This document shows, one piece after another, positions 1-10,317 of a DNA stretch of 64,000 nt. The notes beneath the pieces are model-generated. The model was given only the letters and a program-made list of their open reading frames with translations. It was not told the origin of the DNA and did no database searches. Within the stretch, counting starts at the first letter, position 1. The number at the start of each line of letters is the position of its first letter. Origin of the DNA: Channallabes apus (Eukaryota > Chordata > Actinopteri > Siluriformes > Clariidae); assembly GCA_030522415.1 (NCBI GenBank), contig CM060107.1, positions 5,506,847 through 5,570,846 of the forward strand. Direction: 5' to 3'. The translations under genes were made by a program, and so were the position numbers.

Positions 1-1168
1 TTGTGAATACATTTCTTATACTTAATCTGAAAAATATTATTAAGTTTAAAGTGTGACCTGCTTAATGAGTGGGTCCTACTACACACTGATTTACGCCTAC
101 GGAGTCCAGTATGGACATAAATGCTGTTCTCAGAGGGTCTTCTGTATTCTCAAAATGAATGTTAGAATCTCCAGCAATTAATGCTTTGTCTACAGAAATG
201 ACTAGGTTTGAGATGAAATCCGCAAATTCACTAAGAAATTCAGAATACGGCCCTGGAGGTCTGTAAATTATAATTAGTGGAATCGACTGAGCTGACTTAA
301 TATACTTAAATACACTTATGTTACTATAAAGAATTTCAAATGAATTCAATGTGTGTCCGTGTTTTTGTACGATAGACAGATTATCATTGTCAATAACTGC
401 GACGCCTCCTCCTCTACCAGTTAGTCGAGGCTGGTGCATGTAGCTATATCAAGGAGGACTAGCTTCATTTAGAGCTACATACTCGTCCTGTTTAACCCAT
501 GTTTCGGTTAAACAGAGTATATCAAACGCCTGATCTGTGATAATTTCATTAACAATAACTGCTTTTGATGCGAGAGATCTAATATTTAACAATCCTAGCT
601 TCAGATCAGAGGTGCCGGCTGCGCATTCAGTATGATCCGAGTTTGTGGTCTTTATGTTAATTAGATTATTGAAACAGACTTTCTGAGTCTTTCTACATTT
701 TTGCTTAGATCGGGGAACAGACACAGTCTCAATATGGTGAACCCTGAGTGACGACTCTATGCAGCTAGCAGATGGTTGGTTTAGCCTGTCTGTCTGCACC
801 CTGGCCTGGGCTCTGGATTGTCACCGATTAACTAGACCTCTACTGAGACTATGAGCTATACTACAGGAAATGAGAGCAGCACCTTCCCGAGTGGGATGGA
901 CACCGTCCCGCCCCAACAGGCCAGCTTTGCCCTCAAAGGTCTTCCAATTATCTATGTAGCCCACATTATTTTCAGAGCACCACCTGGACATCCAGCGGTT
1001 CAGCGACCATAACCTGCTGTAAGCTATGTCGCCACGTCTCATTGGGATGGGACCAGAGCATACTACTTCATCGGACATCGCCTTCGCTAATTTAAACACC
1101 TCTGTAAAGTTACTCTTACTAACCTCTGACTGACGAAGACGTATATCATTATCATTATCGTATATCAT
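1..1168 (-). mobile_element. L2-type LINE fragment (esterase and endonuclease part)
   Basis: Three broken reading frames on the minus strand follow one another in LINE order. Positions 1168-821 encode an SGNH-esterase-like stretch ending with the GRDGVHPTREGAALI block typical of the esterase domain in ORF1 of fish L2/CR1 elements. Positions 799-449 carry the start of an apurinic-type endonuclease ([10 protein letters not shown], then LCLTETW). Positions 439-62 continue it (GRGGGVAV, IIYRPPG, IAGDSNIHF). Frame changes and stops separate the pieces, so it is a pseudogene. No reverse transcriptase follows before the window edge, so the element is truncated here or continues to the left. The clade is inferred from motif style. 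Confidence 0.75.
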
Positions 1169-1632
1169 TTAGATCTGGACTTTGACTGGGCCATTCTAAC
1201 ACATGGATATGTTTTGTTTTAAACCATTCCATTGTTGCCCTGGCTTTATGTTCAGGGTCGTTGTCCTGCTGGAAGGTGAACCTCCGCCCCAGTCTCAAGT
1301 CTTTTGCAGACTCCAAGAGGTTTTCTTCCAAGATTGCCCTGTATTTGGCTCCATCCATCTTCCCATCAACTCTGACCAGCTTCCCTGTCCCTGCTGAAGA
1401 GAAGCACCCCCAGAGCATGATGCTGCCACCACCATATTTGACAGTGGGGATGGTGTGTTCAGAGTGATGTGCAGTGTTAGTTTTCTGCCACACATAGCGT
1501 TTTGCATTTTGGCCAAAAAGTTCCATTTTGGTCTCATCTGACCAGAGCACCTTCTTCCACATGTTTGCTGTGCAAATGGGACTTCTTATGGTTTTCTGTT
1601 AACAATGGCTTTCTTCTTGCTGCTCTTCAAGT

Positions 1633-2551
1633 CAGAGGTGGAAAGAGTAATAAAATGTTGTACTCAAGTACAAGTACTGTTACTTCAGTGAAATTTTACT
1701 TAAGTACAAGTAAAGTTACCATTATAAAAATCTACTCAAGTAAAAGTAAAAAGTAGCTCATTAAAAATTTACTCAGAGTAAAAGTTACCGAGTTACTTTT
1801 TTATTTTCATTTTTTTAACAGCGGGGATGGGATGAGGCATTCTAGCATAGTTCAAAAAAGATGAGCAGATTTAAATCTAAAACTAGTTGTTTTTAACTGA
1901 AGGAACACGTAATCATAATAAAGGTGTTGTCTTTGTTGTGCTTGAAAATCAAAGTGGTCACTTAAATATGGTGTCTAGGGCCATACAGCAAAAGAATGGT
2001 TCAGGGTTCTATTTTAAACTGTATGGAAATGGTGGCATATGGCAGAAAGAACTAGATTGAATCATTAACATTAATCATTAAAGTCAAATCCGGAATACAC
2101 AACCAAATATCAAAACGCCAAAATCACAATCTCTTTCCTCTTTCCCGCGTCTATGTCCGGTTTATATATGGTCGCGCTAGTCGATGACGTCACTCTCAGG
2201 GCAGAAGCGACCGTGTGGAAGGTCAGGTCGATGCCGATGTGGGTACAGTCAGAAAACCTGGAGTGGAGTCTGGAGCGGCGCGCGACCAGGACATGATACA
2301 CACACGCGGCGCAATGAAGCATTTATACAAAGCATAATATTTGTTATTATTTTAGCATTTTCATTCATTTATTTTTTACTCAGTAGCGAATATGATTTAA
2401 AATGTAGCGAATTACAATACTTCAAACAAAATGTACTTAAGTAAGAGTAAAATTACAGATTTTAAAAACCACTTTAAAAAGTAGAATTACACAAATAAAC
2501 TACTCAATTACAGTAACGCGAGTAAATGTAATTCGTTACTTTCCACCTATG
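1633..2551 (-). mobile_element. Non-autonomous hAT-like element (CAGAGGTGG family)
   Basis: It begins CAGAGGTGGAAAGAGTAA and ends with the complement-type terminus TTACTTTCCACCTATG. Both ends are rich in alternating ACTCAAGTA/TTACTTCAGT blocks. The same body, in reverse orientation, occurs at 16534-18697, where a perfect 8-bp TSD identifies the superfamily. No transposase frame is visible. It splits the Tc1 element at 1169-4293. I could not find a clean 8-bp duplication here. Confidence 0.7.
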
Positions 2552-2584
2552 CATAAAGGCCAACCTTGTGCAGTGCACGACTAA

Positions 2585-3080
2585 TCTGCCCTCTGCACCT
2601 ACTGACTCGTCCCTATGCTGAACTGGTCTTCATGTCAATTTAAATAATTTCTGTCATATTGAATTTTCACCTGCACAACACACAAGATGTTATATCATTT
2701 CTATCTGTTATCGCCCAAATGAGGATGGGTTCCCTGTTGAGTCTGGTTCCTCTCAAGGTTTCTTCCTAATACCATCTCAGGGAGTTTTTCCTTGCCACCG
2801 TCACCGTCACCCTTGGCTTGCTCATCAGAGAGATTTCATTCATTCGTCTCATTATTATCTGCACATTTTTCTCACACATCCACACTTCCAATTATTTTCT
2901 TTTCTATAATTATTATTATTATTTGTTTTTATTTATTTATTTTCTATATTATTTTATTTATTTATTTATTTATTTTTTATTTTTTTGTTAAAATTCTTTA
3001 ATTTTTGTGAAGCTGCTTTGAGACAATGACCATTGTTAAAAGCGCTATATAAATAAAATTGAATTGAATTGAATTGAATT
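2585..3080 (+). mobile_element. L2 LINE 3' end (5'-truncated)
   Basis: This matches the 3' UTR of the L2 copy at 25850-32990, including the block around AAGCTGCTTTGAGACAATG and the AATAAAATTGAATTGAATTG pentanucleotide tail. It sits inside the Tc1 element, which resumes at about 3080 with its conserved transposase codons. No open frame is expected in this part. Confidence 0.8.
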
Positions 3081-3291
3081 GTCCTATGGACAGATTCCCT
3101 CACCTGAGCTGTAGATCTCTGCAGCTCGTCCAGAGTCATCATGGGCCTCTTGGCTGCATTTCTGATCAGCGCTCTCCTTGTTCGGCCTGTGAGTTTAGGT
3201 GGACGGCCTCGTCTTGGTAGGTTTACAGTTGTGCCATACTCCTTCCATTTCTGAATGATCGCTTGAACAGTGCTCCGTGGGATGTTCAAGG

Positions 3292-3854
3292 TGTTGGGAA
3301 CTTTTTCAGAGACCAGGAGACGTTGGGATATCATTCAAGCAGAAGTTACTCTTTATTGAGAACTCGCCGAGCGTCACTGTAGTCATCCAAGTCTTTCTTA
3401 CAACTCAGCTCTGGAGAGTTTATACTTTACAAGAGGGAGGGATACAAAGAGGTGGAGACAATCTAAACAAAGCATAGTGTGGTACCGGAGGCAGCCTGGT
3501 AACGGAAGTTCCCCAGCCCTGATCTCATCAGCATAACAGTGGCTTTCAAATGCATAGGTGCTAATCTAATCAGCCTGACAGTATCCCCCAAACCTTTACA
3601 TTATCATAGAGACAAAGGCACGGCCTGGCCTTGAGATTAGCATTCCCATTGACTTTGGGACCCTACCCAGCGGTCAGGAAGTACATAAAGACAAAAGGTT
3701 AATGTCTCTGACACCTGGGCTACCAGACTTGTATCTTCTCAGAATGTCACCAACTTTACCTTGAAATGTAAAACCCAATGTACATAACTTGTTCAGTTTA
3801 TATACTATTATCTTGGAAGCTAGATTTAACATTATATAAATTTGTAATCCTACA
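3292..3854 (-). mobile_element. Solo LTR (retrovirus-like), 4-bp TSD AAGG
   Basis: The 563-bp segment starts TGTTGGGAAC and ends CCTACA on the plus strand, and is flanked by AAGG at 3288-3291 and 3855-3858. Read on the minus strand it has a TATA-like GTATAAAC, then AATAAA (complement at 3352-3357) about 60 bp before the terminus, which is the order expected of an LTR. Removing it rejoins the Tc1 coding sequence around the splice of two transposase pieces. The 4-bp duplication and AATAAAGAG-type end suggest an endogenous-retrovirus LTR, but no internal region is present to confirm this. Confidence 0.75.
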
Positions 3855-4351
3855 AAGGCTTTGGAAATCTTTTTGTAGCCTAAGCCTGCTTTAAATTTCT
3901 CAATAACTTTATCCCTGACCTTTCTGGTGTGTTCTTTGGACTTCATGTTGTTGTTGCTCCCAATATTCTCTTAGACAACCTCTGAGGCCGTCACATAGCA
4001 GCTGTATTTGTACTGACATTAGATTAAACACAGGTGCACTCTATTTAGTCATTAGCACTCATCAGGCAATGTCTATGGGCAACTGACTGCACTCAGACCA
4101 AAGGGGGCTGGATAATTACGCACATCCCACTTTGCAGTTATTTATTTGTAAAACAATGTTTGGAATCATGTATGATTTTCACTTTGCATTGATCTTTCAT
4201 GTGGAATTCCAATAAAATTGATTCATGTTTGTGGCTGTAATGTGACAAAATGTGGAAAAGTTCAAGGGGGCCGAATACTTTTGCAAGCCACTGTATATAC
4301 GCATGTGTTCATCAGTCCAGTCCTATTTTATAGAGGTGAATGTGTGTCTCT

Positions 4352-4376
4352 GTGTGTGTGTGTGTGTGTGTGTGTC
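4352..4376. repeat. TG microsatellite
   Basis: A run of alternating TG next to the left end of LINE debris. Confidence 0.9.
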
Positions 4377-4393
4377 AGTCCAGTTCTTTCTTG

Positions 4394-5090
4394 TTAGTAG
4401 ACACGGTATGTGGGGAGATTTGCATGGTTGAAATCTCCAGTGACATCAGGGTGTGTGTTCTGTATTTCACTGATCATGCCATGCTGTTCACAGAGTGCTC
4501 CCTTAGCATTAGCGCTAGGTGGAATGTACACAATAATGAAAAAGGTGGTGAATTCCCGCGGTAAATAAAATGGTCTACATCCAACAGTCACAAACTCCAC
4601 CATCGATGAGCAATAGCTATAAACTATCACAGAGTTCTTACACCATCTCGTGTTGATGTAAACACACAAGCCGCCACCGCGAGTCTTACCGCACAGAGCT
4701 GCATTTCTGTCGGCATGAAACGAGGCTAGCCCGTCTACCTGAATGGCAGCGTCTGGAACTCTGTCGCTGAACCATGTCTCTGTGAAAACAAAGACACATC
4801 AGTGTAGTCTGCTGGAGTTGGATGTAGTCCAGTTTATTGTCCTGGGACCAGACGTTGGATAAGATAATGGACAGGAGAGCCGGCCGGCTAGGTTTTGATT
4901 TTAGCTTGGCACAGACTCCCGTCCGCCTGCCACGCTTCCGCTTCTTCACACACCTTCTCCGATGTCCCCTCGTCCGGCCACCAGCATCAGGCAACGCCGA
5001 GGACTGTAGGCCTGGTTCCAGCACCAAGGCGAGGTCATGTAGCTTCTCACGCAGCTCATCCTGAATGTAGTTTACCGGGTTATTGAGAGT
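4394..5090 (-). pseudogene. Rex1-like LINE endonuclease fragment
   Basis: The minus strand encodes pieces of the apurinic endonuclease found at the start of the Rex1-like LINEs elsewhere in the window: [19 protein letters not shown] near 4850, then RPFYLPREFTT and YIPPSANAKGAL near 4500. A basic stretch ([12 protein letters not shown]) precedes it, matching the RGKR-rich leader seen at 62880-62930. Stops and frame changes interrupt it. It is more diverged from the 47-kb and 62-kb copies than those are from each other. Confidence 0.65.
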
Positions 5091-5094
5091 GCTA

Positions 5095-5600
5095 CAAAAA
5101 ATAAACAGCTTTGGTCACATACACAGTCTCACACAGTATGATATGCAGTGAAATGCTTACACACACCTGTGACCTAAAATAAAAACAACAAAAAAAGAGT
5201 ATTCAATCAGAACACCAGACTTATATAGTTTTTTTGCATTACGACATAGGACTTATCCTCTTTCCATTTTTGCACACTGCATATTTATGGACATTTACAA
5301 TCACTGCACATCGGCATACTCATACATTTACACTCACCCTGGACATTTCTGGACATCGGAACATTCCATGGACATTCCTATTTAATTCTACTACAACCCA
5401 ATTATTTTTCAATGTATAAATCCATTTTGTTTTGTAAATATTTATTTACAACAAAAGTTTACAGCTAGGGTTTTCTATAGTTTTCTATATTTCAATATTT
5501 ACTATATTGTATAGATAATTTGTTTTTATTTTATATTTTTTATATTTTTGTTCTACTTTTAATAGCTATGGTTTTCTATAGTCTATTTCTTATTTTGAAC
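5095..5600. mobile_element. LINE 3'-UTR debris in both orientations
   Basis: Positions 5095-5230 resemble, on the minus strand, the Rex1-like tail seen at 54730-54813 (TTTCACTGCATAT, then ACTGTGTATGTGAC). Positions 5235-5600 resemble the plus-strand 3' UTR of such LINEs (repeated GGACATT/ACAATCAC blocks and AT-rich sequence). No coding potential is visible. From 5600 to 6088 I see no recognisable feature. Confidence 0.5.
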
Positions 5601-6974
5601 TATATACAGGGCTGATAGTGGAAAAAATTCCTGAGCCTGAACTTTTTTTCCTTGCCCCCGAGGTGAGTAGGAGTGGGGGTACTATGTATGTGACGCACTT
5701 TTAACACATAACTTTTTGGCCCCTGGGCCCAAATATATAAGCAGACTATGTATAACCCTGATCATCATTATTGTCAAGTGGCTCTTTTTAGATATTTTCA
5801 TATTTGCATTAAGCCCCCAGTATTATTCAAGAAAATACAGCATTTTCTTCTCAATATGTTCAGTGACTAGATTGACATTATTAGCCCATCTTAGTACAAT
5901 CACTGGAAGTAAATGCTACAGATGCTACAGCCATACAAAGACAGGTCAGTAAGTGGCAATAATAGTACTCCAAAGTACACAGGAATTGATTAACTAATTG
6001 ATTATCCTCCGCTAATTTCTTACATAAAGTGATGAGTGGGTGGGCGATATTAAATGACAGGTCAAGCTCAGCAATGAAGGAGCACAAGCAGGGGTGTTTC
6101 TAGGATTTTCAGTTAAGGGGGGCTCAGCCCCTATAGATGTTTAACACTATATTTGGTTTGTTCAGAATCAGTACTCAAATGAGTCTTCTCGATCACACAC
6201 GCTGATTACCGTATAAAACTTTTTCTATGTACAGTTCAGGTACAATCAGAAAAATTTAACCAGAAAACAGCATATAACTTTAAACTTATATTGATTAGCA
6301 ATATAAACAGCACATCTATGAGGCTGGACAATGGAATAAACTGTGTGGGTGCCAATAAAATCAAACATTTATCTGTTCATTCTTTGACAATGGAAGTAGG
6401 TCTCCCATAATGAGTGGCAGGCCTGAAGAATAAAAAAATCTTCTTTTTTTTTCATGTGACTTGAAAAATCTTCCATCTACAGTTAAATATAAATATTAAA
6501 ACTTTGATCAAGTTATCTAGTTTAATTTAGTGTTTTAGCTACATAAATAAGACAGTAGGTTCTCTATTCAACCACTTAAAATTTCATAGCTACTAGGCTA
6601 TTTATTCAAATTCATTAATATAGACAAACATTGTTTTAATGTAAATAAACAAAGCATCTTTTTAATATCATTATTTTTTGTTGTTTCTATTCATTAAAAA
6701 AAGTAACTTTTTCTAAATCAAAGTGACAAAAACCCTACTCTAAGGCTAATAAATGTATTTTACAATTTGGGACATTATTTAATACAATACAATACTTATT
6801 ATTTATTAGATTTATATAATATATAAATCATTTTAATTTTATTAAAATTTTCCTATCTCTGTAAATCACAATGCAGTTAAAACGAGAGCACTGAATGCTG
6901 TTTGTCACTATTTTTAATCATTTATGTTCATAACTCTATGGTAGTTAATGCCATATGGACTGTGTAATGTTTTA

Positions 6975-8504
6975 CAAACCGGATTCCAAAAAAGTTGGGA
7001 CACTAAACAAATTGTGAATAAAAACTGAATGCAATGATGTGGAGATGGCAAATGTCAATATTTTATTCAGAATAGAACATAGATGACGGATCAAAAGTTT
7101 AATCCGAGAAAATGTATCATTTTAAAGGAAAAATATGTTGATTCCAAATTTCACTGTGTCAACAAATCCCAAAAAAGTTGGGACAAGTAGCAATAAGAGG
7201 CTGGAAAAAGTAAATTTGAGCATAACGAAGAGCTGGAAGACCAATTAACAGTAATTAGGTTAATTGGCAACATGATTGAGTATAAAAAGAGCTTCTCAGA
7301 GTGGCAGTGTCTCTCAGAAGCCAAGATGGGTAGAGGATCACCAATTCCCACAATGTTGCGGAGAAAGATAGTGGAGCAATATCAGAAAGGTGTTACCCAG
7401 CGAAAAATTGCAAAAACTTTGCAGTTATCATCATCAACTGTGCATAATATCATCCGAAGATTCAGAGAATCTGGAACAATCTCTGTGCGTAAGGGTCAAA
7501 GGTGTAAAACCATACTGGATGCCCGTGATCTCCGGGCCCTTAAACGACACTGCTCCACAAACAGGAATGCTACTGTAAAGGAAATCACAGAATGGGCTCA
7601 GGAATACTTCCAGAAACCATCGTCAGTGAACACAATCCACCGTGCCATCCGCCGTTGCCAGCTGAAACTCTACAGTGCAAAGAAGAAGCCATTTCTAAGC
7701 AAGATCCACAAGCACAGGCGTTTTCATTGGGCCAGGGATCATTTAAAATGGAGTGTGGCAAAATGGAAGACTGTTCTGTGGTCAGACGAGTCACGATTCG
7801 AAGTTCTTGTTGGAAATGTGGGACGCCATGTCATCCGGACCAAAGAGGACAAGGACAACCCAAGTTGTTATCAACGCTCAGTTCAGAAGCCTGCATCTCT
7901 GATGGTATGGGGTTGCATGAGTGCGTGTGGCATGGGCAGCTTGCATGTCTGGAAAGGCACCATCAATGCAGAACAATATATTCAGGCTCTAGAACAACAT
8001 CTAGTCATCTCTTTCAGGCCACAGACCACATTCTGCATCAATCACAACATCATGGCTGCGTAGGAGAAGGATCCGGGTACTGAAATGGCCAGTCTGCAGT
8101 CCAGATCTTTCCCCTATAGAGAACATTTGGCGCATCATAAAGAGGAAGGTGCGACAAAGAAGGACCAAGACGATTGAACAGTTAGAGGCCTGTATTAGAC
8201 AAGAATGGGAGAGCATTCCTATTTCTAAACTTGAGAAACTGGTCTCCTCGGTCCCCAGACGTCTGTTGAGTGTTGTAAGAAGAAGGGGAGATGCCACACA
8301 GTGGTGAAAATGGCCTTGTGCCAACTTTTTGGGGATTTGTTGACACCATGACATTTTGATTCACCATATTTTTCCCTTAAAATGATACATTTTCTCAGTT
8401 TAAACTTTTGTTCTGTGATGTTCTATTCTGAATAAAATATTGACATTTGCCATCTCCACATCATTGCATTCAGTTTTTATTCACAATTTGTTTAGTGTCC
8501 CAAC
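6975..8504 (+). mobile_element. Tc1-like transposon with long inverted repeats
   Basis: The left terminus follows TA at 6973-6974 and runs CAAACCGGATTCC, then GTTGGGACACTAAAC. The right arm (8419-8504) is the reverse complement of 6994-7079 and ends GTTTAGTGTCCCAAC. The outermost 20 or so bases of the right end are missing, so the right TA duplication is not visible. The inverted repeats exceed 80 bp and nearly identical blocks recur further in. It was inserted in the hAT at 6089-14087. Confidence 0.85.
7326..8307 (+). pseudogene. Tc1-like transposase, disrupted
   Basis: The natural start is the ATG at 7326 (MGRGSPIPTMLRRKIV). An upstream in-frame ATG at 7272 lies in the inverted-repeat zone and is unlikely to be used. 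Paired helix-turn-helix domains come first (KIAKTLQLSSSTVHNIIRRF), then the first catalytic aspartate in VLWSDESRF near 7787. The region that should hold the second aspartate (QQDN) is scrambled near 8020-8060, and the frame stops at 8063. The last part, including the catalytic glutamate block SPDLSPIENIW, resumes in another frame at about 8090 and ends at 8307. It is therefore inactive. Confidence 0.85.
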
Positions 8505-8556
8505 CTAAAGACAGTTAGGTTTTCCAATTAAAACAACAGCAGCATGATTGATGTAT

Positions 8557-8938
8557 TGTCAAGATGGACTAACCTGAGGTGACCAGAAGACGTAGCTTTA
8601 GCGGTTAGCCCAATGTAGCGTGGAGGATAAACCCAAACGCGGAAAGAAGCGAGCAGGCAGGATAACCACGCGATTTAGTTTAAGGACTCTCACAAAAGCG
8701 GAGCAAGGGAAAAACACAAATTTAACCCGCGTCCTAAAATACACACACAATAGCAAAGACAAACGGAACCAACATGTGAGTACTCACGGTTTGCTGAAAC
8801 GACAGCTGGAGCTGACATGGGCCGAACTCAATGACTGAGCGGTAAGCCATCGTTTGTTTACCTCTTTTATACTTCCTGGTTTTGCGCCCGTCTTACTTCC
8901 GGGTCCTAGTGCCGGGCGCAGATTGAGTGTGTATGACA
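8557..8938 (-). repeat. 3' LTR of the chromovirus
   Basis: 382 bp, TGTC...GACA, identical by eye to 13329-13710. The purine tract GGGGGGTAC (complement of 8939-8947) directly precedes it in element orientation. A 72-codon open frame inside it is fortuitous and is repeated exactly in the other LTR. Confidence 0.95.
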
Positions 8939-10317
8939 GTACCCCCCTGTCCAGGACTGGCTCCTGACGGTCCTGGGATGGAGGATACCCTGTGACGGTA
9001 GTCCCGAATTAGCTGGGGGTCGAGAATGAACCGGGCCGGGATCCAAGATCGCTCCTCGGGGCCATAACCCTCCCAGTCCACCAGGTATTGTGTACCTTTG
9101 CCCCGAGGGCGCGAGTCAAGGATTCGGCGCACGGTGTAGGCGGGACCGCCGTCGATGATCCGGGGAGGAGGAGCTGGGGGGGTGGGTGGAATCATGGGTG
9201 AGGTGATGAAGGGCTTGAACTGGGATAGGTGGAAGACTGGATGGATCCGGAGCGCCGCAGGCAGCTGGAGCCGGTAGGTGACAGGGTTAATTCTGTGAGT
9301 GATGTGGTATGGTCCGATGAATCTGGGGGAAAGCTTCTTTGACTCGGTGCGGAGGTGGAGGTTTTTTGTGGACAGCCATACCTTGTCACCTACGTGGTAT
9401 AGTCGTCCCGGAGGATGTCGGCGGCGATGTTGGTGGATGTAGCGGGCATTGGCACGTTGGATGGCCTGGTTGGTCGTAGTCCAGAGCCGCCGACATCTGC
9501 GGACCAACTGTTGGGCTGACGGTACATCAACCTCCGGCTCTGGGTGGTTGAACACGGTGGGTTGGAAACCGTGGCATACCTCAAATGGGCTTAGGTTAGT
9601 GGCAGAGGAGATGTGGAGGTTGTGTGATAGTTCTGCCCAAATGAGGTAGCGTGCCCAGGAGCGCTGACGGTCCGCTACGAAACATCTCAGGTAGCGCTCC
9701 AGTTGTTGGTTGGTCCGCTCCGTCTGACCGTTAGTCTGTGGGTGGTATCCGGAGGACAGACTGCAGGTGGAATCGATCAGACGGCAGAAGGCCTTCCAGA
9801 ACCGGGCTGTGAACTGGGGCCCTCTGTCCGAGACGATATCCTTGGGGAACCCATGCAGACGGACTACGTGCTCTAAAATCAGCTCTGCTGTTTCCTTTGC
9901 TGACGGGAGTCCGGCGAGAGCCACCAGATGCACGGTCTTAGAGAACCGATCCACGATCGTGAGGATGGTGTCCTTTCCTTCGGAGGCCGGCAGGCCCGTG
10001 ATGAAGTCCACGGCAATGTGCGTCCAGGGCCGTCGAGGGACTGGAAGGGGTTGCAGTTCTCCTGGAGAGGGTCGGTTGGTGGTCTTCGCCCTGGCACACA
10101 CTGGGCATGCCTGAACGAACTCTTGGACGTCCCTCGTCATGGATGGCCACCAGAAGTCGCGCTGGATAAATTGGAGGGATCGTCGGGTGCCTGGATGGCC
10201 CGAAATTGGGGAGGAGTGTCCCCAGTGGAGAACCTCGGGTCTCATCCCTTCAGGCACGAAGAGTCGTCCAGGTGGCACACCTGCCGGTTCGGTCTCTGTA
10301 CCTCGTGCCTGGCGCAC
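8893..10317 (-). CDS. Chromovirus integrase with C-terminal chromodomain
   Basis: This is the 3' part of pol. It begins with an HHCC zinc-binding region ([10 protein letters not shown], then CPVCARAK), followed by the DDE core: aspartate in [16 protein letters not shown], aspartate in [14 protein letters not shown], glutamate in [22 protein letters not shown]-like module follows ([21 protein letters not shown]). The end is a chromodomain ([19 protein letters not shown], then [14 protein letters not shown]), which in related elements directs integration to modified histone tails. The frame is offset from the upstream pol frame; the change lies near a run of seven C on the coding strand at about 10390-10396. 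In the element this region would be part of one polyprotein. Confidence 0.92.
   Translation of the reverse strand: MRQARGTETEPAGVPPGRLFVPEGMRPEVLHWGHSSPISGHPGTRRSLQFIQRDFWWPSMTRDVQEFVQACPVCARAKTTNRPSPGELQPLPVPRRPWTHIAVDFITGLPASEGKDTILTIVDRFSKTVHLVALAGLPSAKETAELILEHVVRLHGFPKDIVSDRGPQFTARFWKAFCRLIDSTCSLSSGYHPQTNGQTERTNQQLERYLRCFVADRQRSWARYLIWAELSHNLHISSATNLSPFEVCHGFQPTVFNHPEPEVDVPSAQQLVRRCRRLWTTTNQAIQRANARYIHQHRRRHPPGRLYHVGDKVWLSTKNLHLRTESKKLSPRFIGPYHITHRINPVTYRLQLPAALRIHPVFHLSQFKPFITSPMIPPTPPAPPPRIIDGGPAYTVRRILDSRPRGKGTQYLVDWEGYGPEERSWIPARFILDPQLIRDYRHRVSSIPGPSGASPGQGGTVIHTQSAPGTRTRK
8939..8947 (-). promoter_or_regulatory. Polypurine tract of the chromovirus
   Basis: On the minus strand GGGGGGTAC ends exactly at the 3' LTR start (TGTC). 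It is the expected primer for plus-strand synthesis. Confidence 0.75.

Larger units (their letters stand above)
1169..4293 (-). mobile_element. Tc1-like transposon, broken by three nested insertions
   Basis: The left-hand end of the transposase and its inverted repeat lie at 4293 (a fish Tc1 terminus, with TA at 4294-4295), and the element reads leftwards. Transposase pieces in order are: the N-terminal helix-turn-helix start at 3946-3859 (MKSKEHTRKVRDKVIEKF), its continuation at 3287-3078 (IPRSTVQAIIQKWKEYG, GRPPKLTGR), and the catalytic part at 1562-1170 ([32 protein letters not shown]). The gaps are filled by a solo LTR, an L2 tail and a hAT. The C-terminus and right inverted repeat are missing at 1169, where L2 sequence abuts. 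The gene is dead. Confidence 0.85.

Noticed and set aside
1633..2551. 8-bp target duplication for this hAT copy
   Set aside because: CTTCAAGT on the left and CATAAAGG on the right do not match; the ends may have decayed.
5716..6087. Small open frames between LINE debris and the hAT
   Set aside because: No motif, composition or splice context supports them; similar-length frames occur by chance in AT-rich DNA.
7592..8083. 163-codon open frame overlapping the Tc1 transposase
   Set aside because: It is a shadow in another frame; the transposase motifs are in the 7326 frame up to 8063.
8620..8838. 72-codon open frame in the chromovirus LTR
   Set aside because: It lies within the LTR on the antisense strand, is repeated exactly in the other LTR at 13392-13610, and resembles no protein.
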